In this document: positions 1-8,614 of the stretch, in pieces
Position numbering within the stretch: the stretch's first letter is position 1
Layout of the letters: each line of letters begins with the position of its first letter
DNA from: Terriglobia bacterium
Lineage (GTDB): Bacteria > Acidobacteriota > Terriglobia > Terriglobales > Acidobacteriaceae
Assembly (NCBI GenBank): GCA_020073015.1
Contig: JAIQFZ010000015.1
Location: 1 to 52,901 of the forward strand
DNA: 52,901 nt
Direction: 5' to 3'
The notes under the pieces: generated by a model
The model's database searches: none
What the model was told of the DNA's origin: nothing
The model's input: the letters and a program-made list of their open reading frames with translations, nothing else
Program-made: the position numbers and the translations under genes

Positions 1-724
1 GGCGGGACAGGAGGGCATCGACCATCTGCTGCATGCCTTCTTTCAGGGAAGTGAACAGCGGAGGCGCGGGACGATTGGCTGCTCCGGCCATTTTCTTGCG
101 CGCGGCCAACATGGCGCGTCCCAGGCTGCCGTGCTTGGCTTCCATTTCCGCGAAGCGCGCCAGCACTGCGCGCACGCTGAGCTGCGATGCTTCGCCGCCG
201 TAGACGCCGGAGAGCAGCGGGTCGGCGAGGCGATCAACCATTTCGGGGCCGTAGTGACGTTCGACCATCTCGGCTACTGTTTCGTCCGCGGAGGCTTTGT
301 GCGGGGGGTGAAACCATTCGGCAGCCATCCGCATTTTCGTGCGCAGAGAAAACAGCGGCGAGAACACGGTGGGCAGGATTTTCGTGGGCACCATGAACAT
401 GAGCCCGTCGGGCATTACAACCAGCTTGCCTTTGGTCAGAATGTAGGTCTTGCGCTCGGAGTCGTTCGAGCCGATGAGTTGGTCGCCCAATCCGATCTTC
501 CGGCAGAGGTCGGCGGCCCAGGGTTTCTCGGTGATGAAGGAGTCGGGACCGGCCTCGACCAGGCAGCCTTCGACGCGGTCGGTGACCAGCACGCCGCCGA
601 GACGCGGGCATGATTCGAACAGGACGTATTCGACGGGCGCGCCAGCGTGGCGACTTTCTTCGAGCGCGAACGCGGCCGAGAGGCCGGAGATGCCGCCACC
701 GATGATGGCAATGCGTTTGGTCAT
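1..724 (-). CDS. hemG: Protoporphyrinogen oxidase HemG/HemY, C-terminus cut by the window edge
   Basis: FAD-dependent oxidase that makes protoporphyrin IX, the step before iron insertion. The ATG at 724 opens with a Rossmann FAD-binding motif (IAIIGGGISGLSAAF), followed by FESCPRLGG, EAGPDSF and DPLLSGVYGG, all typical of HemY-type enzymes. About 241 residues are visible; the family is about 450-480, so roughly half lies outside the window. The visible half aligns without obvious gaps to the Bacillus HemY layout, unlike the two haem genes upstream of it. It is the last visible gene of hemE-hemH-hemG and is separated from hemH by about 150 bp of repeat. Family assignment is secure; oxygen dependence is inferred from the family. 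Confidence 0.9.
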   Translation of the reverse strand, partial: MTKRIAIIGGGISGLSAAFALEESRHAGAPVEYVLFESCPRLGGVLVTDRVEGCLVEAGPDSFITEKPWAADLCRKIGLGDQLIGSNDSERKTYILTKGKLVVMPDGLMFMVPTKILPTVFSPLFSLRTKMRMAAEWFHPPHKASADETVAEMVERHYGPEMVDRLADPLLSGVYGGEASQLSVRAVLARFAEMEAKHGSLGRAMLAARKKMAGAANRPAPPLFTSLKEGMQQMVDALLSR

Positions 725-777
725 TAGGCCCTGGGTTCTCCAGTCGGGTGAAAAAGCATTCCCTGTGTGACCGTCTG

Positions 778-844
778 ACCGCAGCGGCTAAAGCCGGGGC
801 TGAAACGGGCACGTAATCGCAGCGCTGAAGCGCTGCGCCACCCA
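778..844. repeat. Dispersed palindromic repeat, family 1, copy 1
   Basis: Holds the perfect palindrome GCAGCGCTGAAGCGCTGC (819-836), preceded by GCAGCGGCTAAAGCC and followed by GCCACCC. Two further copies lie at 44956-45032 and 51507-51580 in the opposite orientation. It fills the hemH-hemG gap, so it would be transcribed within the haem operon. A transcript could fold into two hairpins; any effect on hemG expression is inference. Confidence 0.8.
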
Positions 845-874
845 AAATCATGCAACTCTGCGTCAGGCCACACG

Positions 875-1775
875 CTACGTGCTGATTGCTGTCAAACGGC
901 TGCGGACCACTGCTGCCAACGCCGCGGTCAGCGTCTGCGATCCGTTCAACGATTCCGCGCGCCACAGGCGCATGCCTTCTTTTTCTGCAAACTGCTTGAA
1001 AGCGATGTCGATGTCGTAGAGAACTTCTACGTGATCGCACAGAAATCCGACGGGGTGAAGAAAGACGCCGCGATGGCCCTTGGCCTTCAAATTCAAAATT
1101 GTTTCTTCTACGGTGGGGCCGATCCACGGTCCACCCGACATACCCTGACTTTGGAAAGCAAACACCCAATCTCCCGCCGCGAGCCCCTCCTCTTTTGCCA
1201 CCAGCGCGGCGGTTTCTTTCGACTGGGCTTCGTAGGGATCGCCTTCAATGATGGTGCGCTGTGGAACGCTGTGGGCAGTGAAGATTACAGGTAACTTCGC
1301 TCCGCTTTCGGCACACGCCTTCTCCCAGCCCGAGCGCAGTCTTTCGGCGAACGCTTTCGCGAGCAGCGGCTGATCGTGCCACTCATCGACGAAATCCAAG
1401 GCGAACGGAACGTTGCCCTCGCCGACCACGGCGCGGCGGTAGAGGCCGACGCTGGTGCGCGAATTTCCAATTCCGCATACCGGCAAAAACGGGCAAGCGC
1501 AGCGTCTTCGCCAGTTGGTCAGCCTGCACCAGCGTCCAGCAGGAGAGCGGCGAGAAACCGATCAGCGAATAACGATGGCGAATCTCTTCCACCACTTGCG
1601 GCGGCAAGGGACGGCCACCGGTGACGGAGCCGAGGAATTCTGGAACCTGGCCGGGGTTCTCCGGGCTGCCGTGCGCGAGCAGAAGCACGGCAGTTTTGGA
1701 AGGCGAGGCAGCGAACGAACTTATCTGATTCGCGCAATAGCACTGGCCGCCAAGGCCCAGCGGGCATGGGGTCAT
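875..1775 (-). pseudogene. hemH: Ferrochelatase HemH, internal deletion plus frameshift
   Basis: Ferrochelatase inserts Fe2+ into protoporphyrin IX. The ATG at 1775 overlaps the hemE stop (ATGA), which fixes the start. The first frame carries VLLLAHGSP and a normal N-terminal domain up to GMRNW near 1470. The rest (RTSVGLYRRA, then the metal-site histidine in FTAHSVP, then DHVEVLYD) is in another frame ending at 875. Compared with Bacillus HemH, about 26 residues that should join GMRNW to RTSVG are missing at about 1462-1470, and the reading frame shifts there. As written the protein cannot be made whole. It could be a genuine pseudogene or an assembly/sequencing deletion; a functional copy elsewhere cannot be excluded. 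Confidence 0.85.
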
Positions 1776-2698
1776 TTCCTGAACTCCGCCGAGTGCTCGC
1801 GGATGAAATCGCAGAGCGCTTTTACATTGTCCACGGGAGTTTCCGGAAGGATGCCATGGCCTAGATTAAAGATGTGGCCGGGCCGTCCAGCCGCGCGGCG
1901 CAGGATGTCTTCGGCGCGCGGCTTGAGTACCTTCCAGTCGGCGAACAGCAGCACGGGATCAAGATTGCCCTGCACCGCTCCTTGGAAGCCGAGGCTCTGC
2001 CATCCGGCGTCGAGCGGAATGCGCCAGTCGAGGCCCACGACCTCGGCTCCAGTTTCTTTCATCGAAGGCAGCAGAGTGGCGCTGTCGGTGCCGAAATAGA
2101 TGATGGGGACACCGGTTTTTTGCAGGCGGTTCACCAGGTCGGTCGAGTGAGGCAGCACGTAGCGGCGGTAGTCTTCGACGCTCAGGCAGCCGACCCAGCT
2201 GTCGAAAATCTGGATCGTGTCGGCGCCGGCGCGGACTTGCTCAGCGGAGTATTCCGCGGTTACGGAGACCAGCTTCCGCATCAACTCATTCCATGAATCG
2301 GGTGCGGAGTACATCATCTTCTTGGTGAAGACGTAGTTGCGCGAACCGCCCCCCTCGATCATGTAGCTGGCGAGCGCGATGTCGGCGCGCGTCCGCACGG
2401 GCTTTTCGATCTTCGGCCCCTCGCCGGCAGCGAAGTGAAACGGCAGGCCCATGACTTCGAGGGGAAGAAGCAGATCGGCGAAGATGATAGCCGCATCAAC
2501 CTTGAGGATCTCGGCGGCTTCGATGGTGACCTGCGCGGCCACTTCCGGTTTCTTGCAGATCTCAATCAGAGAATATTTCTTGCGGACGGCGCGATACTCC
2601 GCCATGTAGCGGCCGGCCTGGCGCATCAGCCAGATGGGCGTGCGTTCGGTAGGCTGGGCTTTGGCGGCCCGCACGAAGAGAGAATTGGGGGCGGACAT
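1772..2698 (-). CDS. hemE: Uroporphyrinogen decarboxylase HemE with a ~41-residue internal gap
   Basis: Converts uroporphyrinogen III to coproporphyrinogen III in the cytoplasm. Signature PIWLMRQAGRYMAEYR is near residue 21, AIIFADLLLPLEVMGL near 70, then ASYMIEGGGSRNY, FDSWVG, GLDW, GNLDP and FNLGHGI. Length is 308 residues against about 345-355 for the family. The shortfall is one in-frame gap: KPVRTRADI runs straight into ASYMIEGG, skipping about 41 residues that normally hold a helix and the strand ending in GF(A/S)GAPFTL. The removed strand belongs to the catalytic barrel, so activity is doubtful. First gene of the minus-strand haem operon; its stop overlaps the hemH start. Family certain; functional state uncertain. 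Confidence 0.88.
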   Translation of the reverse strand: MSAPNSLFVRAAKAQPTERTPIWLMRQAGRYMAEYRAVRKKYSLIEICKKPEVAAQVTIEAAEILKVDAAIIFADLLLPLEVMGLPFHFAAGEGPKIEKPVRTRADIALASYMIEGGGSRNYVFTKKMMYSAPDSWNELMRKLVSVTAEYSAEQVRAGADTIQIFDSWVGCLSVEDYRRYVLPHSTDLVNRLQKTGVPIIYFGTDSATLLPSMKETGAEVVGLDWRIPLDAGWQSLGFQGAVQGNLDPVLLFADWKVLKPRAEDILRRAAGRPGHIFNLGHGILPETPVDNVKALCDFIREHSAEFRK

Positions 2699-2814
2699 GA
2701 AGCTTCCAATTTAGCATTTTCGCGGGTGAATCGGCTGCGCCTGGCGGATTCCTCCGGAGTCGGATTGGAAGATAGGGTCGCTACGACGTCGTAGAGCGCA
2801 GTGACCGACCTGGC

Positions 2815-4323
2815 TCAGCTTTCATACCATTGCGGATAGTACATGCCGCCAGCAGATTCCGGACGCTGACGCGATCCGAATACACCCGAAAGCATGAGAG
2901 GAACGGTTCGTTGCACGATGTGACGGGTAATCCTGCGGCGGCGGGAATTACGCGCGAAAATTCCCTTCAACATTCTGCGTGCACGCGGCCAAGGCCAGCA
3001 AGCCAGGTAACTCCACGCCACCGCTGACGTGAGTCTCGCCTGAACCGCGTCTCCATTGGGCCGTGGAAGAAAATCGAACGTCCGGAACCTTTGTCCTGTC
3101 GGGTCCCACATGTTCGAACGCCAATAGGGCGTTCCGGGTAGCGGGGTCAGGGGAATAAAAAAAACTTCGTCCAGCGGCAACTGATGGGCGTGGCGGAACA
3201 GCGATCGGACGCTTTGCGGTGTGTCCCCTTCCAGGCCATAGATGAAGGTGCCCACCGTGAAAACGTTCGGATGTTTCTCGTCCAACATCTGCAATGCGCG
3301 AGCCGGTTCGCCGGCGAGGTCGCCCTTCCCGAGACGAGCGAGATCCTCCTTAGCAACGCGCTCGATGCCCAGGTACAGTTCATTGAGTCCGGCGTCGCAG
3401 CAAACCTGCAAGGCCCCAGAAGCCTGATCGCGCAGCAGGTAGTCGGCACGCACCCAGGCGCTTTGGCCGATGGAGCGGCGGTCGCGCAGCAAAAGTTCCG
3501 CCAGCTCGCTGGCGACGTTCGGATCGGCATTGAAGCAAGGGTCCACCCACCCGAGATAACGCCGGTGGTACCGATCCATGAGTTGTCGGACCTCTTCGAG
3601 CAGCCGCTCCTTGGACTTGACGCGCAGACAGGGGACGGGGTGGTCCGTGGGAAAGCGCCCCATCTGTCTCCATAGAACACAGAACTGACACCCGTGCGAG
3701 CACCCGCGCCCCAATTCTATGGCCGCCAGAGCCGGATGATTCCGGCTGCTGTGCCCATAACGTTCGATCGGCAGCAGGTCATAGGCGGGAAATGGCAGCC
3801 GGTCAAGGTCCGCGAGCAACTTCCGCCATCCCGTGAAGACGACCTCCTCACCATCGAGAAACGAGATCCCGGCCACATTTCGGAGTTCGTCCGCCTTGCC
3901 CTCTCTCAGGACCGACATCAGCTCCACAATGGTTTGCTCGCCTTCGCCATGAACGACGACGTCCACCAGGCGAGTCGAGAGTGCCTCGGCTGCGACGTTG
4001 CCGAAGAAGCATCCTCCGGCCACCACGCGCGCGCCACACTCCTTCGCCAACCGCGCCAGACGCAAGGTCTCCGCGCAGGAGACGGCTTCTTCGCCAATGC
4101 CGACGAAGTCCGGCTGCAACCGGCGCAGCAGGGTCGTCAACGAAGTCCAGCCCATGGCCGAAACGGGAGCGTCCAGGATGGCCACCCGAAGCCCGGGGAC
4201 TTGATCCCGTAGCGCGGCCGCGAGCGAGGCGAACGCCAGCGGTGGCCAGAAGGCTGTGCTCGGGCCATTGAATGGCCACAGGGGCCGCGGGGGGCGCACA
4301 AAGAGGAACAGTTCCTGACTCAC
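2815..4323 (-). CDS. B12-binding radical SAM protein
   Basis: Cytoplasmic iron-sulfur enzyme of unknown substrate. About 502 residues from a GTG at 4323 that overlaps the upstream stop (GTGA). This start is preferred to the longer open frame, whose first 150 residues are the other frame of the neighbouring gene. The N-terminal ~190 residues look like a cobalamin-binding Rossmann domain (LRVAILDAP, DFVGIGEEAVS, ARVVAGG, DVVVHGEGEQT). The radical SAM cluster motif CSHGCQFC (CxxxCxxC) follows, then the usual barrel with DPCFNADP and an end-of-barrel LTPLPGTPYW. It ends a three-gene coupled unit. Family members act in lipid, hopanoid, phosphonate and cofactor chemistry; nothing here decides which. 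Confidence 0.85.
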   Translation of the reverse strand: MSQELFLFVRPPRPLWPFNGPSTAFWPPLAFASLAAALRDQVPGLRVAILDAPVSAMGWTSLTTLLRRLQPDFVGIGEEAVSCAETLRLARLAKECGARVVAGGCFFGNVAAEALSTRLVDVVVHGEGEQTIVELMSVLREGKADELRNVAGISFLDGEEVVFTGWRKLLADLDRLPFPAYDLLPIERYGHSSRNHPALAAIELGRGCSHGCQFCVLWRQMGRFPTDHPVPCLRVKSKERLLEEVRQLMDRYHRRYLGWVDPCFNADPNVASELAELLLRDRRSIGQSAWVRADYLLRDQASGALQVCCDAGLNELYLGIERVAKEDLARLGKGDLAGEPARALQMLDEKHPNVFTVGTFIYGLEGDTPQSVRSLFRHAHQLPLDEVFFIPLTPLPGTPYWRSNMWDPTGQRFRTFDFLPRPNGDAVQARLTSAVAWSYLACWPWPRARRMLKGIFARNSRRRRITRHIVQRTVPLMLSGVFGSRQRPESAGGMYYPQWYES

Positions 4324-4862
4324 GCCGGCGCCTTCCGCGCGGTGGCAACCAAGGTTCGGCAGAGCGACACGCCATTCGCCAAGGCCAGCAGCGCCGTTAC
4401 AGCCAAACCCGCCACCGCCAGAACAGCGAGCAGAGAGCCCGCCAGCAGCGGACCGTACTGCACACTCACCAACACCAAGGGCAGCGGCGCTAAGGCCACC
4501 ACGACATACGGTATCGCCGCTCTGCTTTTGGCGAGCCGCTCCAATCGCAAAGTTTCGCCCGGAGCCAGTGTCAGGTAATAAACCATGCCCAGTCCGAAGA
4601 CGAAGCCGGTAACGGTCCGCATGGCCGGACCATGCGGCACCAGATGATATCCAAAGGGAATCATCGCCAGCATCGCCAATCCGTGAAGCCACAACAGTGC
4701 TCGGGTTGGATGCGCCCGCACCGCCAACACGAGCACCAGTGACCACACGGCACCCAAGTAAAGCCCCAAGCACCGCTCACACACCGGCATCTGGACTCCC
4801 CCTGGGGCCCAACAATGGATTTGCCCGCACACCAGCGAAAAGATGTCCGTGAGCCAGGTCAT
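4320..4862 (-). CDS. DUF2085-family membrane protein
   Basis: 180 residues. The N-terminus carries the family's cysteine/histidine signature, with CGQIHC and MPVCERCLGLYLG around residues 13-35, and about four or five hydrophobic segments follow. It is an inner-membrane protein that may bind a metal through the Cys/His set; function is unknown for the family. Both ends are coupled: its ATG overlaps the stop of the propeller gene (ATGA) and its TGA overlaps the GTG of the radical SAM gene. That tight coupling suggests the three products are needed together. Confidence 0.8.
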   Translation of the reverse strand: MTWLTDIFSLVCGQIHCWAPGGVQMPVCERCLGLYLGAVWSLVLVLAVRAHPTRALLWLHGLAMLAMIPFGYHLVPHGPAMRTVTGFVFGLGMVYYLTLAPGETLRLERLAKSRAAIPYVVVALAPLPLVLVSVQYGPLLAGSLLAVLAVAGLAVTALLALANGVSLCRTLVATARKAPA

Positions 4863-6109
4863 GGTGTCTTCTTCTTGTCCGCCGCTTGAAAGTGCCAGTT
4901 CGGCGGATGAATCTTAGTTACTGCGCGTTGTGGGTCACGCAGATCGACGATGTACAGTGCCGCATTTTCCCAATCAATGTCCTGCTCCCCCTCCATCAGA
5001 GCCGTACTCGTCGCGAGCATAGCGCCGTCGGGAGAGAGCGACACTCGGATGCCAGTGCGATACTCATCGGCGGCAAGGCTGAACTTCGTGACCGGCGTTT
5101 GCCGCACCATCCCGGAATCGAGCGCGATCTCGGCTATGCCGAACTGGCTCTTTTTGGCGGGGTTGTCGGGAAAGTAGATTCCCGAGTAGAGAGTCTTGCC
5201 ATCGTGCGACCACTGGGGAGAAGTGAGGATGAAGTTGCCTTCTGCCTTCGGCCGGATCACTTGCTGCAGGCCCCTCCTGTCGAGCACCACAATGGCATCC
5301 GGCTTTGCTTTGCACTCTAAAGTAAAAGCCATGCGCTCAGAGCCGGGATCCACCGCCGGGACTGCTCCGAGGCTCGGCTCTTCGCACTTTGCGAATTCTG
5401 CGATCTGGTGGTCCGTGACTGTGAACCAGGCATGCTGGAAAAGGTCGTTCTGATCCAGTTCCCCGAATTCGAGCGGTGCTGGTGCGTCTTTCTTCTCCTC
5501 CTGGGCTTGCGTTCCCGGCACCTTGCCCGCGTCCGTGGCAGTTGGTTGTTTCTGTTCAGGGCCCATGAGGTACAGAACACGTTCTCCCATGGCGAACAGC
5601 CTCGCCGTTCTGGTCGCCAGCGACCGGTCTCGCTTCCGCCAGGTCGTCAGATCGAGGACGGTAATTCCGTTGAAAGGCAGATATAAGGAGCCGTTCACCT
5701 CCGCCAAAGGAGGCACATCTACCACCTCGTTCCCAGAAACGGAGAAACTGTGGATGGGGTACCTGTCGACTACCGGGAAGCCCAATATTTGGATGGTGGA
5801 TCGGCCGCTGCTCTCAGAGCCCTCGTACACGAGCACCTGCGTCCCGTCTTTGCTCCACTGTGCTCCCGACGGCACACCTTCGCTGCCGCCCTCACTTCTC
5901 TGTCCCAGATAAAACGGAATCACGGTCTTTTTCTGACGATCGTAAAGCGCGATTCCGAACGATCCTGCCTTCTTGTCCACATACGGAAACACTATCTTCT
6001 TGCCATCAGGGCTCCACGCCGGCCAGCCTGTGCACGCGAGAATGAACAGCAGCCAACCCGCGAATGCGACGAATCCCAATGCGAGAGAAAGGGGTCTCGG
6101 ATGCCTCAT
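4859..6109 (-). CDS. WD40-like (PD40/TolB-type) propeller protein, membrane-anchored or lipoprotein
   Basis: 416 residues from the ATG at 6109, chosen because GGGAGG sits 5 nt upstream. An N-terminal hydrophobic segment (about 10-27) ends in FILAC, a possible weak lipobox, and is followed at once by the PD40 motif WPAWSPDGKKIVF. Further SPDG- or W-S-x-DG-type repeats occur (AQWSKDGTQVLVY, PQWSHDGKTLYSG, SLSPDGAML), so the body should be a beta-propeller in the periplasm. First gene of the three-gene coupled unit. It could be a TolB-like scaffold or a binding subunit; no enzymatic motif is seen. Confidence 0.72.
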   Translation of the reverse strand: MRHPRPLSLALGFVAFAGWLLFILACTGWPAWSPDGKKIVFPYVDKKAGSFGIALYDRQKKTVIPFYLGQRSEGGSEGVPSGAQWSKDGTQVLVYEGSESSGRSTIQILGFPVVDRYPIHSFSVSGNEVVDVPPLAEVNGSLYLPFNGITVLDLTTWRKRDRSLATRTARLFAMGERVLYLMGPEQKQPTATDAGKVPGTQAQEEKKDAPAPLEFGELDQNDLFQHAWFTVTDHQIAEFAKCEEPSLGAVPAVDPGSERMAFTLECKAKPDAIVVLDRRGLQQVIRPKAEGNFILTSPQWSHDGKTLYSGIYFPDNPAKKSQFGIAEIALDSGMVRQTPVTKFSLAADEYRTGIRVSLSPDGAMLATSTALMEGEQDIDWENAALYIVDLRDPQRAVTKIHPPNWHFQAADKKKTP

Positions 6110-6342
6110 GGGTCCTCCCGTACCATCGCCCTTGCGGAGCCCGCGAGCGCGGCTGTGGAGCGAACGGATCATTCCAGACAAGCAGCGAAGGACTACCAGC
6201 CAGCGTAGTCTGTGTCGTAAGACTCAGCAGTGAGCGGCCTCACCAGCGATTGTGACTACGTGCAAGCACAGGACAGAAATGGGTTGGCAAACAGCGTTGA
6301 AGTTCACCACCGGCTGGTGGCTTTGGCGACAGCAGGTCGCTC

Positions 6343-7836
6343 TCACGCCGTCGCGGCAACGGGCACTTCGACGCTGACCTCGGTGCCGGCTCCCGTTCTC
6401 GACTGGATTGAGAGCCTGCCGTTCACGAGATGGGCGCGCTCCCGCATGGCCACGATTCCAATGCCGCTTGGTTCGGGCCGTTCCGCTTTCAACCCAACGC
6501 CCTGGTCCTTGATGATCAAGCGAAGCACGTTGTTGGCGAATTCGATCGTGACGGAGACGGTCTTTGTCCGGGCATGCTTGGAGACATTGCGCAGGCATTC
6601 CTGCGCAATGTGATAGATGCTGCTCGCCACGTCCCGCTGCAGAGACTCGGGGACATCCCGGCTGGTGAATCGGGTCGCAATGCCGGTCCGCCGCTGGAAC
6701 TCCTCGCAGTACTGCTCCAGCGCAGCTTCCAAACCGATGTCGTCAAGAACCCAGGGATGCAACTCGTGAGAGACTCGGCGCACGCTTTCGGCGGCGGCGG
6801 CGGCACACAACTGTAAGGCGCGGATGTCGGTAACAAGATCGTGGGCGGCGGGTTTCGTGGCCAACTTGCCCAGATCCATGGCGAGAAATGCCAGCGTCTG
6901 ACTCAGATCGTCGTGCAAATCCCGGGCGATCCGCCGGCGTTCATCGTCCTGCGCGGTCATCAAGCGAGCCGCCAGGGCCCGCAGTTCCTCGCCCTGCTGG
7001 CGAATGGCTTGTTCATCGGCACGACGCTTGGAGATGTCGGTCACCAGCGCGACTCCAAAAGTACCCTGCGACGAGTGGATATAACTGAGGCTGATCTCGA
7101 CGAAAAACTCCTTACCGTCCTTGTGGCGGCCCTGCAGTTCCAACCCCAGGCCCATGGGACGCATCTGCGGACTCTGGAAGTAGCGGTCCCGGTGCTCCTT
7201 GTGCCCCGCTCGAAATTGTTGCGGAACAAGTACTTCCACCGGCTTTCCAATCAGTTCGCTGACGGCATATCCGAACATCCTTTCAACCGCGGGATTGGCC
7301 ATGACGATAATCCCGGTTGGGTCCACAATGAAGATGGCCTGCGCTGACGACTGAAAGAATGCGTGGGCCCTGGATTCGCTCTCTTGAAACGCTTGCCGTG
7401 TCCGCTCGACGGCAGTGAGGTCACGCGCGATGGCAGAGGCGCCGACGATCCGGCCTCCCGCATCTCGGATGGGAGAAACCGTCACGGAAACGTTGAGCCG
7501 CCGTTTGTCTTTCGCGATGCGGATCGACTCGAAGTGCTGCACGCGCTCGCCCAGCCGGATCTTTTCCAGAATGCCGGAGACCTCGTGGGCGCGCTCCGGC
7601 GGAATCAGAATCGAAATGCTCTTCCCGATGACCTCCTCGGCCCGGTAGCCGTAGATGCGCTCTGCACCCGGGTTCCAGCTGGTGACGATGCCCTTCAGGC
7701 TTTTGCCGATGATGGCATCGTCGGAGGAATCGACAATCGAGGCCCACAGTGCCGCGGATTCAGGAAGCAGCTGCTTGCTGCTGCGACTCGGCTTGCGGTC
7801 GGCTCGCGGTTTTCTCCCGGCAGTCTTCTTTCGCAA
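6343..7836 (-). CDS. Two-PAS sensor histidine kinase, NarL/NreB-type
   Basis: 497 residues, TTG start at 7836 with GGGAGG 6 nt upstream. Two PAS domains (about 28-140 and 155-270; motifs GIVTSWNPGAERIYGY and GIIVMANPAVERMFGY) precede a HisKA_3 dimerisation domain with the phosphoacceptor histidine in RRRIARDLHDDLSQ near residue 300, then an HATPase_c domain (HIAQECLRNVSKHA, DQGVGL, GIGIVAMRERA). No membrane segment is evident, so it should sense a cytoplasmic signal, and the PAS domains leave room for a haem, flavin or small ligand. It is divergent from the NarL-type regulator, its likely partner, with only 73 bp between them. Confidence 0.9.
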   Translation of the reverse strand: MRKKTAGRKPRADRKPSRSSKQLLPESAALWASIVDSSDDAIIGKSLKGIVTSWNPGAERIYGYRAEEVIGKSISILIPPERAHEVSGILEKIRLGERVQHFESIRIAKDKRRLNVSVTVSPIRDAGGRIVGASAIARDLTAVERTRQAFQESESRAHAFFQSSAQAIFIVDPTGIIVMANPAVERMFGYAVSELIGKPVEVLVPQQFRAGHKEHRDRYFQSPQMRPMGLGLELQGRHKDGKEFFVEISLSYIHSSQGTFGVALVTDISKRRADEQAIRQQGEELRALAARLMTAQDDERRRIARDLHDDLSQTLAFLAMDLGKLATKPAAHDLVTDIRALQLCAAAAAESVRRVSHELHPWVLDDIGLEAALEQYCEEFQRRTGIATRFTSRDVPESLQRDVASSIYHIAQECLRNVSKHARTKTVSVTIEFANNVLRLIIKDQGVGLKAERPEPSGIGIVAMRERAHLVNGRLSIQSRTGAGTEVSVEVPVAATA

Positions 7837-7909
7837 AGTAGGCCTCCCACACTAGGCCAATTGGCAGGATTTTAAAAGCATAATACACTTTGGACTCGAG
7901 CTCTTGGCG

Positions 7910-8548
7910 ATGAAGATACGCGTTCTTTTGGGCGATGACCACGCGTTCATACTCGAAGGAGTTCGTGCCGCCCTGGGCGCCGCATACGAGGTCGTCGGGC
8001 AAGCCAACAATGGCCGCGCACTGGTCGAGGCCGCGGAACGATTACAGCCGGATCTTGTCATCCTCGACATCAGCATGCCGCTGCTGAACGGATTCGAGTC
8101 CGCAAAACAGATCCACAAGATCCGTCCCTCCGCCAAACTGATTTTTTTGAGCCAGCACTTGAACCCCGCCTACCTTCGCCATGCACTGAAACTGGGAGCT
8201 TCCGGGTACGTTATGAAATCCGACTCCAGCGAAGAACTGGACCGGGCTATCCACACTGTGCTGCGTGGTGAGACCTACATCACACCCGCGTTCGGGCAGG
8301 ATGTCATCGCCAATTTGTGGAGCCGGACCGGGGAGGTCAACCAGCAGGAGGAACAGCTGACCGACCGTCAGCGCGAGATTCTGCAGTTGATCATCGACGG
8401 CAAGGGGAACAAGGAGATTGCCGACCTGCTCCATGTCTCCGTCAAGACGGTCGAGTTTCATCGGGCCCGCCTCATGACCAAACTGGGGGTTCGAACCGCC
8501 GCCGAACTGACCAAAGTGGCCCTCCAGCAAGGCCTGATTCCCGAGTGA
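7910..8548 (+). CDS. NarL/FixJ-family response regulator
   Basis: 212 residues from the ATG at 7910; a TTG two codons upstream is possible but less likely. Receiver with the acidic pair in LGDDHAF, phosphoacceptor Asp in LVILDISMPLLNG, and Lys in GYVMKSD. The C-terminal LuxR-type helix-turn-helix is LTDRQREILQLIIDGKGNKE to VSVKTVEFHRARLMTKLGV. Divergent from the PAS kinase and the probable recipient of its phosphate. A near-palindrome matching the one before the Crp-type gene starts 3 bp past its stop, so it or its phosphorylated form may control the next two genes. Confidence 0.92.
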   Translation: MKIRVLLGDDHAFILEGVRAALGAAYEVVGQANNGRALVEAAERLQPDLVILDISMPLLNGFESAKQIHKIRPSAKLIFLSQHLNPAYLRHALKLGASGYVMKSDSSEELDRAIHTVLRGETYITPAFGQDVIANLWSRTGEVNQQEEQLTDRQREILQLIIDGKGNKEIADLLHVSVKTVEFHRARLMTKLGVRTAAELTKVALQQGLIPE

Positions 8549-8550
8549 AA

Positions 8551-8568
8551 ACTAGGGAAAACCCCAGT
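8551..8568. promoter_or_regulatory. Putative operator ACTAGG-N6-CCCAGT
   Basis: The sequence ACTAGGGAAAACCCCAGT is a palindrome with one mismatch and the same layout as the perfect ACTAGG-N6-CCTAGT at 9124-9141. It lies between the NarL-type regulator and the single-domain receiver, 46 bp before the latter's start. A regulator site is inferred from repetition, symmetry and position only. Confidence 0.55.
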
Positions 8569-8614
8569 CGTCCCCGCCGCGCCACTCTTGTAGCCTTCCT
8601 TCTGGAGGACGCGA

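Noticed and set aside
4324-4773. 150-residue N-terminal extension of the radical SAM protein
   Set aside because: Low-complexity Gly/Ala/Arg sequence that is the second frame of the DUF2085 gene; the GTG at 4323 overlapping that gene's stop is a better start.
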